Source: Prauserella cavernicola
GTDB taxonomy: Bacteria; Actinomycetota; Actinomycetes; Mycobacteriales; Pseudonocardiaceae
DNA: 64,000 nt
Assembly: GCF_016595675.1 (NCBI RefSeq)
Contig: NZ_JAENJH010000002.1
Span: 682,001-746,000 of the forward strand
Reading direction: 5' to 3'
The translations under genes were made by a program, and so were the position numbers. Position 1 is the first letter of the stretch. Each line of letters starts with the position of its first letter. The notes below the pieces were generated by a model. That model made no database searches. It was not told the origin of the DNA and saw only the letters and a program-made list of their open reading frames with translations. Below are positions 15,553 to 24,669 of the stretch, one piece after another.

Positions 15553-16736
15553 GGGTCCAACCTAACGGGCAGCCGCGCGCTCACGTGCCACCCGCCACCC
15601 GGGCTAGGCCCCGCGTGCAGCGTGCCGCCGTAGACGTGGGCCCGTTCGCGCATGCCGATCAGGCCGTTGCCGCCAGAAAGGGGCCGTTGCGCGCTCGCCG
15701 TCGTCAGCTGGTGGGCCTTGCCTGCTCCGTCGTCGTTGACGTCCACCGTCACGACGTCGGGGTTGCGCCTGACCCGCACCTTCGTGCGCGCCCCCTGGCC
15801 GGCGTGCTTGAGCGCGTTGGTGAGCGACTCCTGCACGATCCGGTAGATGCCCAGCGACACCCCGGCCGGCAGTTCGCCCAGCTCGTCGAGCTCGATGTCG
15901 ACGCCGAGGCCCGCGGTGCGCATCGATTCGGCGAGCTCGGTGAGGTCGGCGGTGGTCGGCTGCGGCACCCTCGGCTCGTCGTCGTCCTCGCCGCGCAGTA
16001 CGTCGAGCAGCCTGCGCAGCTCGCCGAGCGCGTCCCTGCCGGTCTCGGAGATCGTGCGGATGGCGTGCTCGGCCAGTTCCGGCTTGCTGCGGATCGCGTA
16101 GGAGGCGCCGTCGGCGTGCACCACGATCACACTCACCGCGTGGGCCACCACGTCGTGCAGCTCGCGGGCGATGCGGCCACGCTCCTCGGCCACGGCGATG
16201 CGGGTGGCCTGGTCGCGTTCGGTCTCCAGCAGATGCAACCGAGCCTCCACTTCGCCCTGGTAGGCACGCCGCGCGCCGACGAACTCGCCGAGCACCCAGC
16301 ACAGCAGCAGCACCAGCACCGAGACGATCAGGTTGACCAGCCACTCGTCCCTGGGCTGGAAGAACAGCTGCGCCACGCTCGTCGCGAGGGTCAGCGCGAG
16401 GTACACCGCGCCCTGCTTGCGTCCCGCGTAGACGACGACGCTGTAGACGGCGATGCCGCTGGTGAGTGCGGCTGCGAGTCCGGGCCCCAGCGCGCTGTGC
16501 ACCACCCCGAGCACGAGCACGGCGTAGGCGAACGGCAGCGGGAACTTCCTGCGCAGCACCAGCGGCGCCACCATCGCGATGTCGACGGGAACCGTGACCT
16601 GCCAGCCATGCACCGTCCCGTCGGGCTGAGCTTGGACCACGAAGAAGGCCGAGAGGTCGATGAGCAGGACCAGCAGCGCGATCATGCTGTCGCCCACCAT
16701 CGGATGCGCTCGCATCCACAGACTCAGCCGTCGCAC
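15549..16736 (-). CDS. Membrane sensor histidine kinase (HisKA_3 type)
   Basis: 395 residues, shorter than the kinase at 4608. There are four or five membrane segments in the first 160 residues, a coiled linker (EVEARLHLLETERDQATRIA), the H box IARELHDVVAHAVSV, the N box SLTNALKHA and the G box GGNGLIGMRERAHVYGG. The start is GTG 16736; an ATG at 16715 is an alternative. It is in an operon with the regulator downstream. It is divergent from the dynamin cluster with about 115 bases between the starts. Confidence 0.92.
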   Translation of the reverse strand: MRRLSLWMRAHPMVGDSMIALLVLLIDLSAFFVVQAQPDGTVHGWQVTVPVDIAMVAPLVLRRKFPLPFAYAVLVLGVVHSALGPGLAAALTSGIAVYSVVVYAGRKQGAVYLALTLATSVAQLFFQPRDEWLVNLIVSVLVLLLCWVLGEFVGARRAYQGEVEARLHLLETERDQATRIAVAEERGRIARELHDVVAHAVSVIVVHADGASYAIRSKPELAEHAIRTISETGRDALGELRRLLDVLRGEDDDEPRVPQPTTADLTELAESMRTAGLGVDIELDELGELPAGVSLGIYRIVQESLTNALKHAGQGARTKVRVRRNPDVVTVDVNDDGAGKAHQLTTASAQRPLSGGNGLIGMRERAHVYGGTLHAGPSPGGGWHVSARLPVRLDP

Positions 16737-16851
16737 GAGCCCACAGTATGGTGCCGGCCGCGCTGACGGCGTCCTCCTGCGGTAGCACCTTGGCTGCGAG
16801 CGAGGGATGACTCGATGGGAGGATCGTCCGCGAGCGGCGAGAGGGGGCGGC

Positions 16852-18447
16852 ATGACGGCACCGGCGGAGCAGGGCGGACGGCTGGCCGGCCCGCTGTCGA
16901 CGTCGGTGGCGAACCTGTGCAGGCGGTTGCAGCCGCAGGTCTCGCCGCGCACGGCGGCCGGGTTCGCCGAGGTGCTGCGCAGGCTGGGCGCTCCGCTGCA
17001 GGTCGCGGTGGCAGGCCGCATCAAGTCCGGCAAGTCGACGCTCGTCAACGCCCTCATCGGCCGACGTGTCGCCCCGACCGACATCGGTGAGTGCACTCGC
17101 CTGGTCACCCGCTTCCAGTACGGCACGGTCGACCGCATCGAGGTGGTGTTCACCGACGGCCGCAAGCAGGTGCTGCCGTTCGCGCCGGACGGGATGATCC
17201 CCGCGGAGCTCGGTGTCGACATCGACGAGGTCTCGCACGTCGAGGCCTACCTGACCAACGCGGTGCTGCAGGGCATGACCGTGATCGACACCCCGGGCCT
17301 CGGCTCGCTCGACGCGGCGTCGGTGTCGAGGACGGAGCAGCTGCTCGGCGCGGCCACGGCGAGCGACGGCGGCGACGGTATCGACGGTGACGACGCCGGC
17401 TCCGACGAGCTCGACGACACCTCGCGCAACGCGGTGGCGGGAGCCGAGGCCGTGCTCTACGTGGTCACCCAGGGCGTCAGGGCCGACGACCAGCAGGCGC
17501 TCGCGGCGTTCACGGCGGCCACCGCGAGCCGCGAGGCGGGCCCGGTGAACGCGATCGCCGTGCTGAACAAGGCGGACACGATCACGCCGGAGTCGGTCGA
17601 GGGCTCGGGCGGCGACGTGTGGCTGGCGGCGTCGATGCTCGCGGAGAAGCAGGCCGCCACCCTCAAACCGAGGGTCGCCGACGTGCTGCCGGTGATCGGG
17701 CTGGTGGCGGAGTCGGCCGAGTCGGGTCAGTTCACCTCGGCCGACGCGGACGCGCTCGGCAGGCTCGCGAACCTCGACGACGACATCCTCGAGATGATGC
17801 TGATCTCGGCGGACATGTTCACCAGCTGGGAGTGCGACGTGCCGGCCGGGGTGCGCGTGCGGCTGCTGGAGAAGCTCGACCTGTTCGGCATCCGGCAGGG
17901 CGTCGAGGCCGTGCGCGCCGATCCGGAGATCACCGCGGGCACGCTGCGGCGCAGGCTGCTCGACGCCTCGGGGCTCGCAGCCGTGCGGGCGCGGCTGTCC
18001 ACCGTGTTCGCCGCGCGCGCCGACGGCATCAAGGCCGCCGCGGCGCTGGCGTCGGTGACGGCGCTGGCCCACGCGTCCGGCGACCCCGCCGAGCGGCAGC
18101 GCGTGCACGACGCCATCGAGGTGCTGCTCGCCAAGCCGGAGGCCCACCAGCTGCGGCTGCTGGAGGCGCTCACGCTCGTCGCGTCCGGCGCCGTCGACAT
18201 GCCGGAGGACCTCAGCGAGGAGGTGTTGCGCGTGGGCAGCAACGCCGAGATCCCCGCTCAGCTCGGCAAACCGGGTGCCACGCCGCACGCCGAGCTGGTC
18301 ACCTACGCGCTGGAACGGGCGGGGTGGTGGCGCTCGTTCGCGTCCTTCGGCGCGACGCCCGCGCAGAGCCGCGTGGCCCACGTGGTGCACCGGGCGTACT
18401 TCCTCATCTGGCAGCAGCTGCGCGAGTCCGGCGGCGGCGCTCGATGA
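16852..18447 (+). CDS. Dynamin-family GTPase (IniA/IniC-like)
   Basis: 531 residues. The GTPase domain has G1 GRIKSGKST (55-63), G3 VIDTPGLG (144-151) and G4 LNKAD (238-242). An acidic linker with many Asp/Gly residues (about 172-190) lies between G3 and G4. The rest is predicted long helices (stalk), with no clear membrane segment. The ATG at 16852 follows a strong GAGAGGGGG ribosome site; an ATG at 16807 is in frame. It resembles bacterial dynamin-like proteins such as mycobacterial IniC, which act in membrane remodelling. It overlaps the GrpE-like gene by four bases (ATGA). Confidence 0.85.
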   Translation: MTAPAEQGGRLAGPLSTSVANLCRRLQPQVSPRTAAGFAEVLRRLGAPLQVAVAGRIKSGKSTLVNALIGRRVAPTDIGECTRLVTRFQYGTVDRIEVVFTDGRKQVLPFAPDGMIPAELGVDIDEVSHVEAYLTNAVLQGMTVIDTPGLGSLDAASVSRTEQLLGAATASDGGDGIDGDDAGSDELDDTSRNAVAGAEAVLYVVTQGVRADDQQALAAFTAATASREAGPVNAIAVLNKADTITPESVEGSGGDVWLAASMLAEKQAATLKPRVADVLPVIGLVAESAESGQFTSADADALGRLANLDDDILEMMLISADMFTSWECDVPAGVRVRLLEKLDLFGIRQGVEAVRADPEITAGTLRRRLLDASGLAAVRARLSTVFAARADGIKAAAALASVTALAHASGDPAERQRVHDAIEVLLAKPEAHQLRLLEALTLVASGAVDMPEDLSEEVLRVGSNAEIPAQLGKPGATPHAELVTYALERAGWWRSFASFGATPAQSRVAHVVHRAYFLIWQQLRESGGGAR

Positions 18448-18881
18448 ACGCGTGGTTCCGCAAGGGCTCCGCCGACCCCGAGCCGCCGACGGGACAGATT
18501 CCGGCGGAGGAGGGAACCGCACCGGCGGACGACGCGTCGGAACCCGATGTGGACACCGTAGGAGTAGCCGTTTCGCCGGTCGCCCCCGAGCAGGCGCTCG
18601 CCGATCGCCAGGCACTCATCCAGCTGTGCCTGTACGCGATGGACCGGGCTCGCAGTGGCGGTGTCGTCGAGCGCATCGAGCAGGGGCTCGCCGCGATCGG
18701 TGTGCACGCACTGCGGCCGGACGGCCAGCGGTTCGACCCCACGCTGCACGAGGCGGGTGGCGCCGTGCCGACCGAGGACGCGAGCCTCGAGGGCACCGTC
18801 GCCGAGACCGAGGTCGTCGGCTTCCTCGACCACGACCGGTTGCTGCGAGCGCCGATCGTCACCGTCTACACGCGGCGCTAG
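18444..18881 (+). CDS. GrpE-like protein lacking the long coiled coil
   Basis: 145 residues. After an acidic, probably disordered 45-residue N-terminus there is a short helical part (QALIQLCLYAMDRARSG) and then the GrpE beta-domain pattern: RFDPTLHEAGG (about 96-106), EGTVAETEVVGFL, then DHDRLLRAPIVTVYTRR. Genuine GrpE, the nucleotide exchange factor of Hsp70 DnaK, has an extended N-terminal coiled coil that is missing here. It lies between two dynamin genes and overlaps the first. It probably serves a dedicated Hsp70-like or GTPase partner rather than DnaK itself; no Hsp70 gene is in this window. Confidence 0.75.
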   Translation: MNAWFRKGSADPEPPTGQIPAEEGTAPADDASEPDVDTVGVAVSPVAPEQALADRQALIQLCLYAMDRARSGGVVERIEQGLAAIGVHALRPDGQRFDPTLHEAGGAVPTEDASLEGTVAETEVVGFLDHDRLLRAPIVTVYTRR

Positions 18882-18932
18882 CTCCGGACCGCCCCTCTGG
18901 GTGCGTCCCCGCGCCGCTGGTTGAATCTAGAC

Positions 18933-20783
18933 GTGACCACCCCTTCGCCCGGCAAGCCGACCCTGCCCGCACAGGTCAAGCAGGCCCGTGAGCAGCTGCT
19001 CGCCCTGCTGCGAGACGCCGACCCGCAGGCCGCGAAATGGGTCGAGGACCAGCGCAGGGCCCGGTCGCAGAAGCCGTCGGTGGTGGTGGTCGGCGAGACC
19101 AACCGCGGCAAGAGCTCGCTGGTCAACGCCCTGCTCGCCACGCAGGGACTGTCTCCGGTCGACGCAGACGTGGCCACCTCCACCTATTTGTCGTTCGAGT
19201 ACTCCGACGAATGGCTCGCCCAGGCGTGCTATCCCGGCCAGCTCGCGCCCGTCGGTTTCCCGCTGGAGGAACTGCCCCGCTGGGTGTCGGTGAACCACGA
19301 GCTGCCCGAGGGCCAGCTGCCGCCGCGCTACGTCGAGGTCTCGGGCCCGGTTCCGCTGCTGGAGCGGGTGTCGGTGGTCGACACCCCCGGGGTCGGCGGG
19401 CTGGACTCCATGCACGGCGAGCTCGCGATGGAGGCGGCCGCGAGCGCCACGGCGCTGCTGTTCGTCGTCGACGCGTCGGCTCCGTTCACGTCCACCGAGC
19501 TGCTCTTCCTGCGCAACATGGCCGACCGGGTCGAGACCGTGCTGTTCGCGCTGTCGAAGATCGACCAGTTCCGCGGCTGGCGGGAGGTGCTGGCCGCCGA
19601 TCGCGAGCTGCTGGCCGAGCACGCGCCGCGGTTCGCGGACGCGCCGTTCCACGCGGTGTCGGCGCGGATGTTCGAGATGGCGGCCAAGGCGCCGAACGAG
19701 CAGGCCGCGACCATGCTGCGGGAGAAGTCCGGTGTCGCCGAGCTGCAGGGCGCGGTGCAGGAGCTGCTGGTCGGGCGTTCGGTGATGCTCGGCGAGGCCA
19801 ACACCCTGCGCGCGCTCTCCAGCGCGCTCGCGGAGCAGAAAGCCAAGCTCAACGCCGAGAAGCGCGCGCTGTCGGCAGGCGAGTCCGAGGCCGAACAGCT
19901 GCGCGCGCGGCGCGACCAGCTCACCGTCGAACGGCGCTCCTCCACCAGGGGCTGGCAGCTCAAGCTGCGCGGCGAGGTGCAGCGCACGCGTGTCGAGCTC
20001 GGCCACGAGGGAAGCAGGCGGATGCGCGATGCACAGTCGTACTTCCGTCAGGGCATCGACGCGGCGAGCCGCGACGAGCTCGGCCAGTTGCCGCAGCAGG
20101 TCGACGCGGCGTTGCAGTCGATCTCGCAGTCGGTGTCGGCGCAGCTCGCGCACCGGCTCAACCACGTCACCGACGTCGCGCTGGCCGAGCTGTTCTCCCC
20201 GGAGGAGCTCGACATCATCAGGGCACAGTTCGCGCGCGCGGGCGGGCCGCCCGTGGTGCTCCGGCCGCCGGACAAGCGGCCGCCGACCGCCGAGGACAAG
20301 CTGCTCGTCTTCATGGGAGTGTCGGGTGGCGCGGGCGCGGCCAAGCTGGCGGCGGCTCCGCTGGCCGGCTTCGCGCTGTTCAATCCGGTCGTACTGCCAG
20401 CGACGATCGTCATCGGGCTCGGTGCGGGTTGGTGGATGGCCCGAACCCGTAGGCACGCCGCGGACAAGCAGCACACCAAGCAGTGGCTCGTCGAGTCCAT
20501 CGCCGAGGCCCGCTCCACGCTGGACCAGCTGGTCGCCGAACAGCTGATCGAGGCCGAGCAGCAGCTGGCCCTCGCTCTGGACGACGCGCTGAGCAGGCGG
20601 ATCGAGGCGATCGAGGCCGAGCTCAAAGAGGTCGACAAGACCATCAAGATGGACGCGCAGGAGCGTGCGAAGTCGCTCTCGTCGGTCACCAGGCGCAGTA
20701 AGGAGATGGCCGACGCGCAGGCGCGAGCCGACAGCTTCCTGGCCCGCATCAGGGCGCTGCGCGACCGGCCCCGGGAGAGTTGA
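18933..20783 (+). CDS. Dynamin-family GTPase with hydrophobic membrane segment
   Basis: 616 residues. GTPase motifs are G1 GETNRGKSS (54-62), G3 VVDTPGVGG (148-156) and G4 LSKID (207-211). Long charged helices follow (EQKAKLNAEKRALSAGESEA and on). A hydrophobic hairpin at about 462-503 (KLAAAPLAGFALFNPVVLP, then TIVIGLGAGWWMA) resembles the membrane paddle of IniA and related bacterial dynamins, and a final coiled coil closes the protein. GTG 18933 is chosen; a TTG at 18921 would add four residues. It lies 51 bases after the GrpE-like gene. It is likely to pair with the first dynamin as a heteromeric membrane-remodelling machine. Confidence 0.85.
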   Translation: MTTPSPGKPTLPAQVKQAREQLLALLRDADPQAAKWVEDQRRARSQKPSVVVVGETNRGKSSLVNALLATQGLSPVDADVATSTYLSFEYSDEWLAQACYPGQLAPVGFPLEELPRWVSVNHELPEGQLPPRYVEVSGPVPLLERVSVVDTPGVGGLDSMHGELAMEAAASATALLFVVDASAPFTSTELLFLRNMADRVETVLFALSKIDQFRGWREVLAADRELLAEHAPRFADAPFHAVSARMFEMAAKAPNEQAATMLREKSGVAELQGAVQELLVGRSVMLGEANTLRALSSALAEQKAKLNAEKRALSAGESEAEQLRARRDQLTVERRSSTRGWQLKLRGEVQRTRVELGHEGSRRMRDAQSYFRQGIDAASRDELGQLPQQVDAALQSISQSVSAQLAHRLNHVTDVALAELFSPEELDIIRAQFARAGGPPVVLRPPDKRPPTAEDKLLVFMGVSGGAGAAKLAAAPLAGFALFNPVVLPATIVIGLGAGWWMARTRRHAADKQHTKQWLVESIAEARSTLDQLVAEQLIEAEQQLALALDDALSRRIEAIEAELKEVDKTIKMDAQERAKSLSSVTRRSKEMADAQARADSFLARIRALRDRPRES

Positions 20784-20868
20784 CAGCCTGGTGTGGGGAA
20801 CCGAACCGGCATAACGTGAGTCAGAAACACAGAACAAGCCAGCAGCCTGACCAGAGGGGGAGTTCCCA

Positions 20869-21567
20869 GTGTGGGTCGACGAGAGTGGTTCCTCCGATAC
20901 CACCGACGCCACCGGCACCTCGGACGAGATGACCATCACCGTCGACGGTGAGGAGTACTCCGCCGACGTCAACTTCGACATCAACGAAGACGGTGTCGAG
21001 GACACGGCGGTCATCGAGCAGGCCGACGGCAGTGGTCAGGCGTTCGTCGACGTCGACGGAGACGGTGTCGCCGACGAGTACATCGCCCTCGACGCGCAGG
21101 GCGAGGTCGTGGCCCACGCGGAGTTCGACGAGGCCAGTGGCGACTGGGTGTCGGTCGAGCCCGGCGCTCCTGGTGGCGACTCCACCGACCAGCAGACCAG
21201 CGCGGGCGGCACCATCACCGCCGACTTCCCCGAGGGCGAGCTCCAGGTCGGGCCCGCGACCGTCGACACCAACGAGGACGGCGTCAACGACACCGCCGTG
21301 GTCGAGGACGAGAGCGGCAACACCGTCGCGTTCACCGACGTCGACGGCGACGGCGAGGCCGACGTCGCGGTGGTGATCGGTCCCGACGGCCAGTCCACGG
21401 TTCTCGAGCACACCGGCGACGGCGAGTGGTCCGAGACCGGCGGCACGGGCGCCTCGGCAGGCAGCGACAGCAGCGACAGTCTGTGGGGCGGAAGCGGCGG
21501 GCAGGACACCGTCGAGGGCGTCGCCAAGATCGACTCGGCCACCGGGCAGTGGATCAGCCAGAACTGA
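20869..21567 (+). CDS. Acidic protein with repeated DxDxDG-type loops (DUF6802-like)
   Basis: 232 residues, strongly acidic, without signal peptide or membrane segment. Four aspartate-rich loops recur at about residues 36-46 (DINEDGVEDTAV), 60-70 (VDVDGDGVADEYI), 132-142 (VDTNEDGVNDTAV) and 156-167 (TDVDGDGEADVAV), in two pairs separated by a Ser/Asp-rich linker. The pattern resembles calcium-binding EF-hand-like or thrombospondin type 3 loops. The start is GTG 20869 after GAGGGGGAG. It follows the dynamin cluster on the same strand by 85 bases and ends at a strong hairpin. DUF6802 is named from memory of similar actinobacterial proteins and should be checked. Confidence 0.75.
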   Translation: MWVDESGSSDTTDATGTSDEMTITVDGEEYSADVNFDINEDGVEDTAVIEQADGSGQAFVDVDGDGVADEYIALDAQGEVVAHAEFDEASGDWVSVEPGAPGGDSTDQQTSAGGTITADFPEGELQVGPATVDTNEDGVNDTAVVEDESGNTVAFTDVDGDGEADVAVVIGPDGQSTVLEHTGDGEWSETGGTGASAGSDSSDSLWGGSGGQDTVEGVAKIDSATGQWISQN

Positions 21568-21900
21568 TCCGGCGCCGGCAGCCGATCACGAAAAGGTCGA
21601 ATCAGACATATCCAGGAAGCCCCGGTACGGAAGCCGTACCGGGGCTTCGTCGTGAAAACAGGAAAGTCTTTCCACCTGTCGCGATTCAGCAAGAACTGAA
21701 TCGATTCCCTGATCGTTCTTGTGAGAGAACCGACAGGTCAGGGCTCGGTCCAGCTCGGGTGTGCCCGCTACTCTCAGGGAATCCCCAAAACCAGCACACC
21801 GCTTGACGGTGCGCGCGAGCCATTCGGTCGCCGGCAACGGAGCCCGCACTCGGACGACGAAGTTCGGTGTGGGCTCTTGTCGTCGAAGACAGGAGACGAG
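21568..21900 (+). promoter_or_regulatory. Long upstream region of pckG with three inverted repeats
   Basis: This 333-base non-coding stretch holds the hairpin at 21616; a perfect eight-base inverted repeat CGATTCAG - CAAGAA - CTGAATCG at 21682-21703 in locally AT-richer DNA; a five-base repeat GTTCT...AGAAC at 21715-21730; and a hairpin at 21840-21876 (GAGCCCGCAC against GTGTGGGCTC, fully paired with one G-U) 24 bases before the pckG start. The AGGAGA ribosome site is at about 21890. The repeats could be regulator sites and a leader structure for a gluconeogenic gene; none matches a known family. Confidence 0.45.
21616..21648. terminator. Perfect 13-bp hairpin
   Basis: GAAGCCCCGGTAC pairs perfectly with GTACCGGGGCTTC around a seven-base loop. 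No T-run follows (CGTCGTG). It lies 48 bases after the acidic-protein stop and is likely to end the dynamin cluster transcript. Confidence 0.75.
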
Positions 21901-23727
21901 ATGACTGCAGTAGCCATCCCCGGGCTGGACAACGCGCCAACGACGCACAGTGGCGTGCTGTCCTGGGTGCGGGAGGTCGCGGAGCTGACCACCCCGGACC
22001 GAGTGGTGTGGGTGGACGGTTCCGACGAGGAGGCCGAACGCATCAATGCCGAGCTCGTGGAGGCAGGCACGTTCGTGCCGCTCAAGGCGAGGCCGAACTC
22101 CTACTGGGCGGCGTCCGACCCTAGCGACGTCGCGCGGGTCGAGGAGCGCACCTTCATCTGCTCCGAGCGTGAGGAAGACGCCGGACCGACCAACAACTGG
22201 ATGCACCCGGACCAGATGAAGGCCACGATGGCCGAGCTGTTCCGGGGCTGTATGCGTGGTCGCACGATGTACGTCATCCCCTTCTGCATGGGGCCGCTCG
22301 GCGACGAGAACCCGAAGCTCGGCATCGAGGTCACCGACTTCGCCTACGTCGTCGCTTCGATGCGCGTGATGACCCGCATGGGCACCAGGGCGCTCGAGAA
22401 GTTCGTGCGGGCGGACGGCTCCGAGCGCGAGTTCGTGCCCGCGCTGCACTCGGTCGGCGCTCCGCTCGAGCCCGGCCAGGCCGACGTGTCGTGGCCCTGC
22501 AACGACACCAAGTACATCAGCCACTTCCCCGAGTCCAGGACCATCTGGAGCTACGGCTCGGGCTACGGCGGCAACTCGCTGCTCGGCAAGAAGTGCTACT
22601 CGCTGCGCATCGCCTCGGCGATGGCCCGCGACGAGGGCTGGCTCGCCGAGCACATGCTGATCCTCAAGCTCATCTCGCCCGAGAACAAGGCGTACTACGT
22701 CGCCGCCGCGTTCCCGAGCGCCTGCGGCAAGACCAACCTCGCCATGCTGCAGCCGACCATTCCCGGCTGGCGTGCCGAGACCATCGGTGACGACATCGCG
22801 TGGATGCGGTTCGGCGAGGACGGCCAGCTCTACGCGATCAACCCCGAGTTCGGTCTCTTCGGTGTCGCGCCCGGCACCGGCGAGAAGACCAACCCGGTGG
22901 CGATGAAGACCATCGACAAGGGCAACACGGTCTTCACCAACGTCGCGCTCACCGACGACGGTGACGTGTGGTGGGAGGGCATGACCGACGAGACGCCCTC
23001 GCACCTCACCGACTGGAAGGGCAACGACTGGACGCCGGAGTCCGACGTGCCCGCCGCACACCCGAACTCGCGCTTCTGCACTCCGATCGCCCAGGTGCCG
23101 ACGCTGGCGCCGGAGTGGGACGACCCGAAGGGCGTGCCGATCTCGGCGATCCTGTTCGGTGGCCGCCGCAAGACCACGATCCCGCTGGTCACCGAGGCGC
23201 GCGACTGGCAGCACGGCGTGTTCATGGGTTCCACGATGTCGTCGGAGAAGACGGCCGCCGCCGCCGGCAAGGTCGGCGAGGTGCGCCGCGACCCGATGGC
23301 GATGCTGCCGTTCCTCGGCTACCACGCCGGTGACTACTTCAAGCACTGGCTCGAGGTCGGCAAGAACGCCGACGGCGCCAAGCTGCCGAAGATCTTCTAC
23401 GTCAACTGGTTCCGCCGCGGCGACGACAAGCGCTTCCTGTGGCCCGGGTTCGGCGAGAACTCGCGCGTGCTCAAGTGGATCGTCGAGCGGATCGAGGGCA
23501 CGTCCTCGGCCACCGAGACCCCGGTCGGCTTCGTGCCGCGCGCCGAGGACCTCGACACCGACGGTCTGAAGGAGCCGCTGGCCGACATCCAGGCCTCGCT
23601 CGACGTCGACCTCGACGAGTGGCGCCAGGAGATCCCGCTGATCGAGGACTGGTTCGCCAAGATCGGCGACCGCGTCCCCTCGAGCCTGCGGGACGAGCTC
23701 GAGGCGCTGAAGCAGCGCCTCGGCTGA
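21901..23727 (+). CDS. pckG: Phosphoenolpyruvate carboxykinase (GTP)
   Basis: 608 residues, the usual length of GTP-dependent PEPCK. It converts oxaloacetate plus GTP to phosphoenolpyruvate and CO2, the first step of gluconeogenesis. The P-loop/active-site segment [13 protein letters not shown] contains the hyper-reactive Cys of the GTP class, and [17 protein letters not shown] holds metal ligands; [22 protein letters not shown] and [20 protein letters not shown] are also conserved. The ATG at 21901 follows AGGAGA. It is a monocistronic gene between hairpins. Confidence 0.97.
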   Translation: MTAVAIPGLDNAPTTHSGVLSWVREVAELTTPDRVVWVDGSDEEAERINAELVEAGTFVPLKARPNSYWAASDPSDVARVEERTFICSEREEDAGPTNNWMHPDQMKATMAELFRGCMRGRTMYVIPFCMGPLGDENPKLGIEVTDFAYVVASMRVMTRMGTRALEKFVRADGSEREFVPALHSVGAPLEPGQADVSWPCNDTKYISHFPESRTIWSYGSGYGGNSLLGKKCYSLRIASAMARDEGWLAEHMLILKLISPENKAYYVAAAFPSACGKTNLAMLQPTIPGWRAETIGDDIAWMRFGEDGQLYAINPEFGLFGVAPGTGEKTNPVAMKTIDKGNTVFTNVALTDDGDVWWEGMTDETPSHLTDWKGNDWTPESDVPAAHPNSRFCTPIAQVPTLAPEWDDPKGVPISAILFGGRRKTTIPLVTEARDWQHGVFMGSTMSSEKTAAAAGKVGEVRRDPMAMLPFLGYHAGDYFKHWLEVGKNADGAKLPKIFYVNWFRRGDDKRFLWPGFGENSRVLKWIVERIEGTSSATETPVGFVPRAEDLDTDGLKEPLADIQASLDVDLDEWRQEIPLIEDWFAKIGDRVPSSLRDELEALKQRLG

Positions 23728-23741
23728 CCAAACCGGACCAA

Positions 23742-23783
23742 GCCGCCGGGGGCATCGCGATCGCGGTGCCCCCGGCGGCTTTT
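23742..23783 (+). terminator. Rho-independent terminator of pckG
   Basis: GCCGCCGGGGGCA pairs perfectly with TGCCCCCGGCGGC (13 bp) around a 12-base loop that is itself palindromic (TCGCGATCGCGG), followed by TTTT. It lies 15 bases after the pckG stop. Confidence 0.9.
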
Positions 23784-23799
23784 GGGTAGCGTCGGGATC

Positions 23800-24669
23800 G
23801 TGATCGCGACGACTGGGCGAGAGTTCCGCTTCGGCGTGAACATGATGGCTCCGGCGAAGCGGGCCGACTGGGTGGACAAATGCCGCAAGGCGGAGCAACT
23901 GGGCTACGACGTCATCGCCGTGGCCGACCACATTGGAATGCCGGCCCCTTTTCCCGCCATCGTGCTCGCCGCTGAGGCGACCGAACGCGTTCGACTGTGT
24001 TCCTTCGTGCTCAACACGAGCTTCTACAACCCGGTGTTGCTCGCGCGTGACGCCGCGGGCACCGACCAGTTCGTCGACGGCCGACTCGATCTCGGGCTGG
24101 GGACCGGCTACGTCAAGGCGGAGTTCGACGCGGCGGGCCTGCCGTTTCCAGGTCCCGGCGCCAGGCTGGACCACCTCGAGCACGCGATCGCCGAACTGCG
24201 GAAGCGCTTCGCCGACGAGCAGCGGCCGCCTCCGCCGCTGCTGCTGGGCGGGCAGCGCGATCGCATGCTCCGGATCGCCGCCCGCGAGGCCGACATCGTC
24301 GGCTTCACCGGCGTGAGTTTCACGCGCGACGGTGCGGCGGCGCGGACCTCGGGTCCGGTGGAACTGGCCGAGCGCGTCGAGTTCGTGCGCGCGCAGGCGG
24401 GCAGTCGTTTCGCGGAGCTGGAGCTGAACCTGCTCGTCCAGCATGTGCAGGTGACCGACGATCGGCGAGGCGCGCTGGAGGAGCTGCGCGCGCTCGCGCC
24501 GGACCGGACCGCCGAGGAGCTGGCCGAGCTGCCGGTGCTGCTGGTGGGCACCCTCGACGAGATCGCCGAGCAGGTGCGCTCGCGGCGCGAGGACTACGGC
24601 TTCACGTACTTCACCGTCATGGAGAAGGATCTCGACGCCTTCTCCGCCGTGCTCGGCAGGCTCCGTTGA
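23800..24669 (+). CDS. LLM-class F420-dependent oxidoreductase
   Basis: 289 residues with the luciferase-like TIM-barrel pattern: FRFGVNMMAP at the first strand, GYDVIAVADHIGMPAPFPAI, VRLCSFVLNTSFYNPVLLAR, and RLDLGLGTGYV. It belongs to the short F420-dependent subgroup common in actinobacteria, where reduced F420 is used for hydride transfer to an unknown substrate. GTG 23800 is chosen; a TTG at 23782 is possible but lies in the pckG terminator. Its TGA overlaps the TTG start of the following ABC ATPase gene by four bases, so the oxidoreductase is in one operon with a transporter. Confidence 0.88.
   Translation: MIATTGREFRFGVNMMAPAKRADWVDKCRKAEQLGYDVIAVADHIGMPAPFPAIVLAAEATERVRLCSFVLNTSFYNPVLLARDAAGTDQFVDGRLDLGLGTGYVKAEFDAAGLPFPGPGARLDHLEHAIAELRKRFADEQRPPPPLLLGGQRDRMLRIAAREADIVGFTGVSFTRDGAAARTSGPVELAERVEFVRAQAGSRFAELELNLLVQHVQVTDDRRGALEELRALAPDRTAEELAELPVLLVGTLDEIAEQVRSRREDYGFTYFTVMEKDLDAFSAVLGRLR

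Noticed and set aside
15604-18615. 1003-codon open frame on the minus strand over the second kinase and the first dynamin
   Set aside because: It runs through the kinase in the wrong frame and antisense to the dynamin; sequence is Arg/Ala-rich with no motif.
21586-24444. 952-codon open frame on the minus strand across pckG and the LLM gene
   Set aside because: It crosses two strong terminators and lies antisense to two well-recognised enzymes; no domain is visible.
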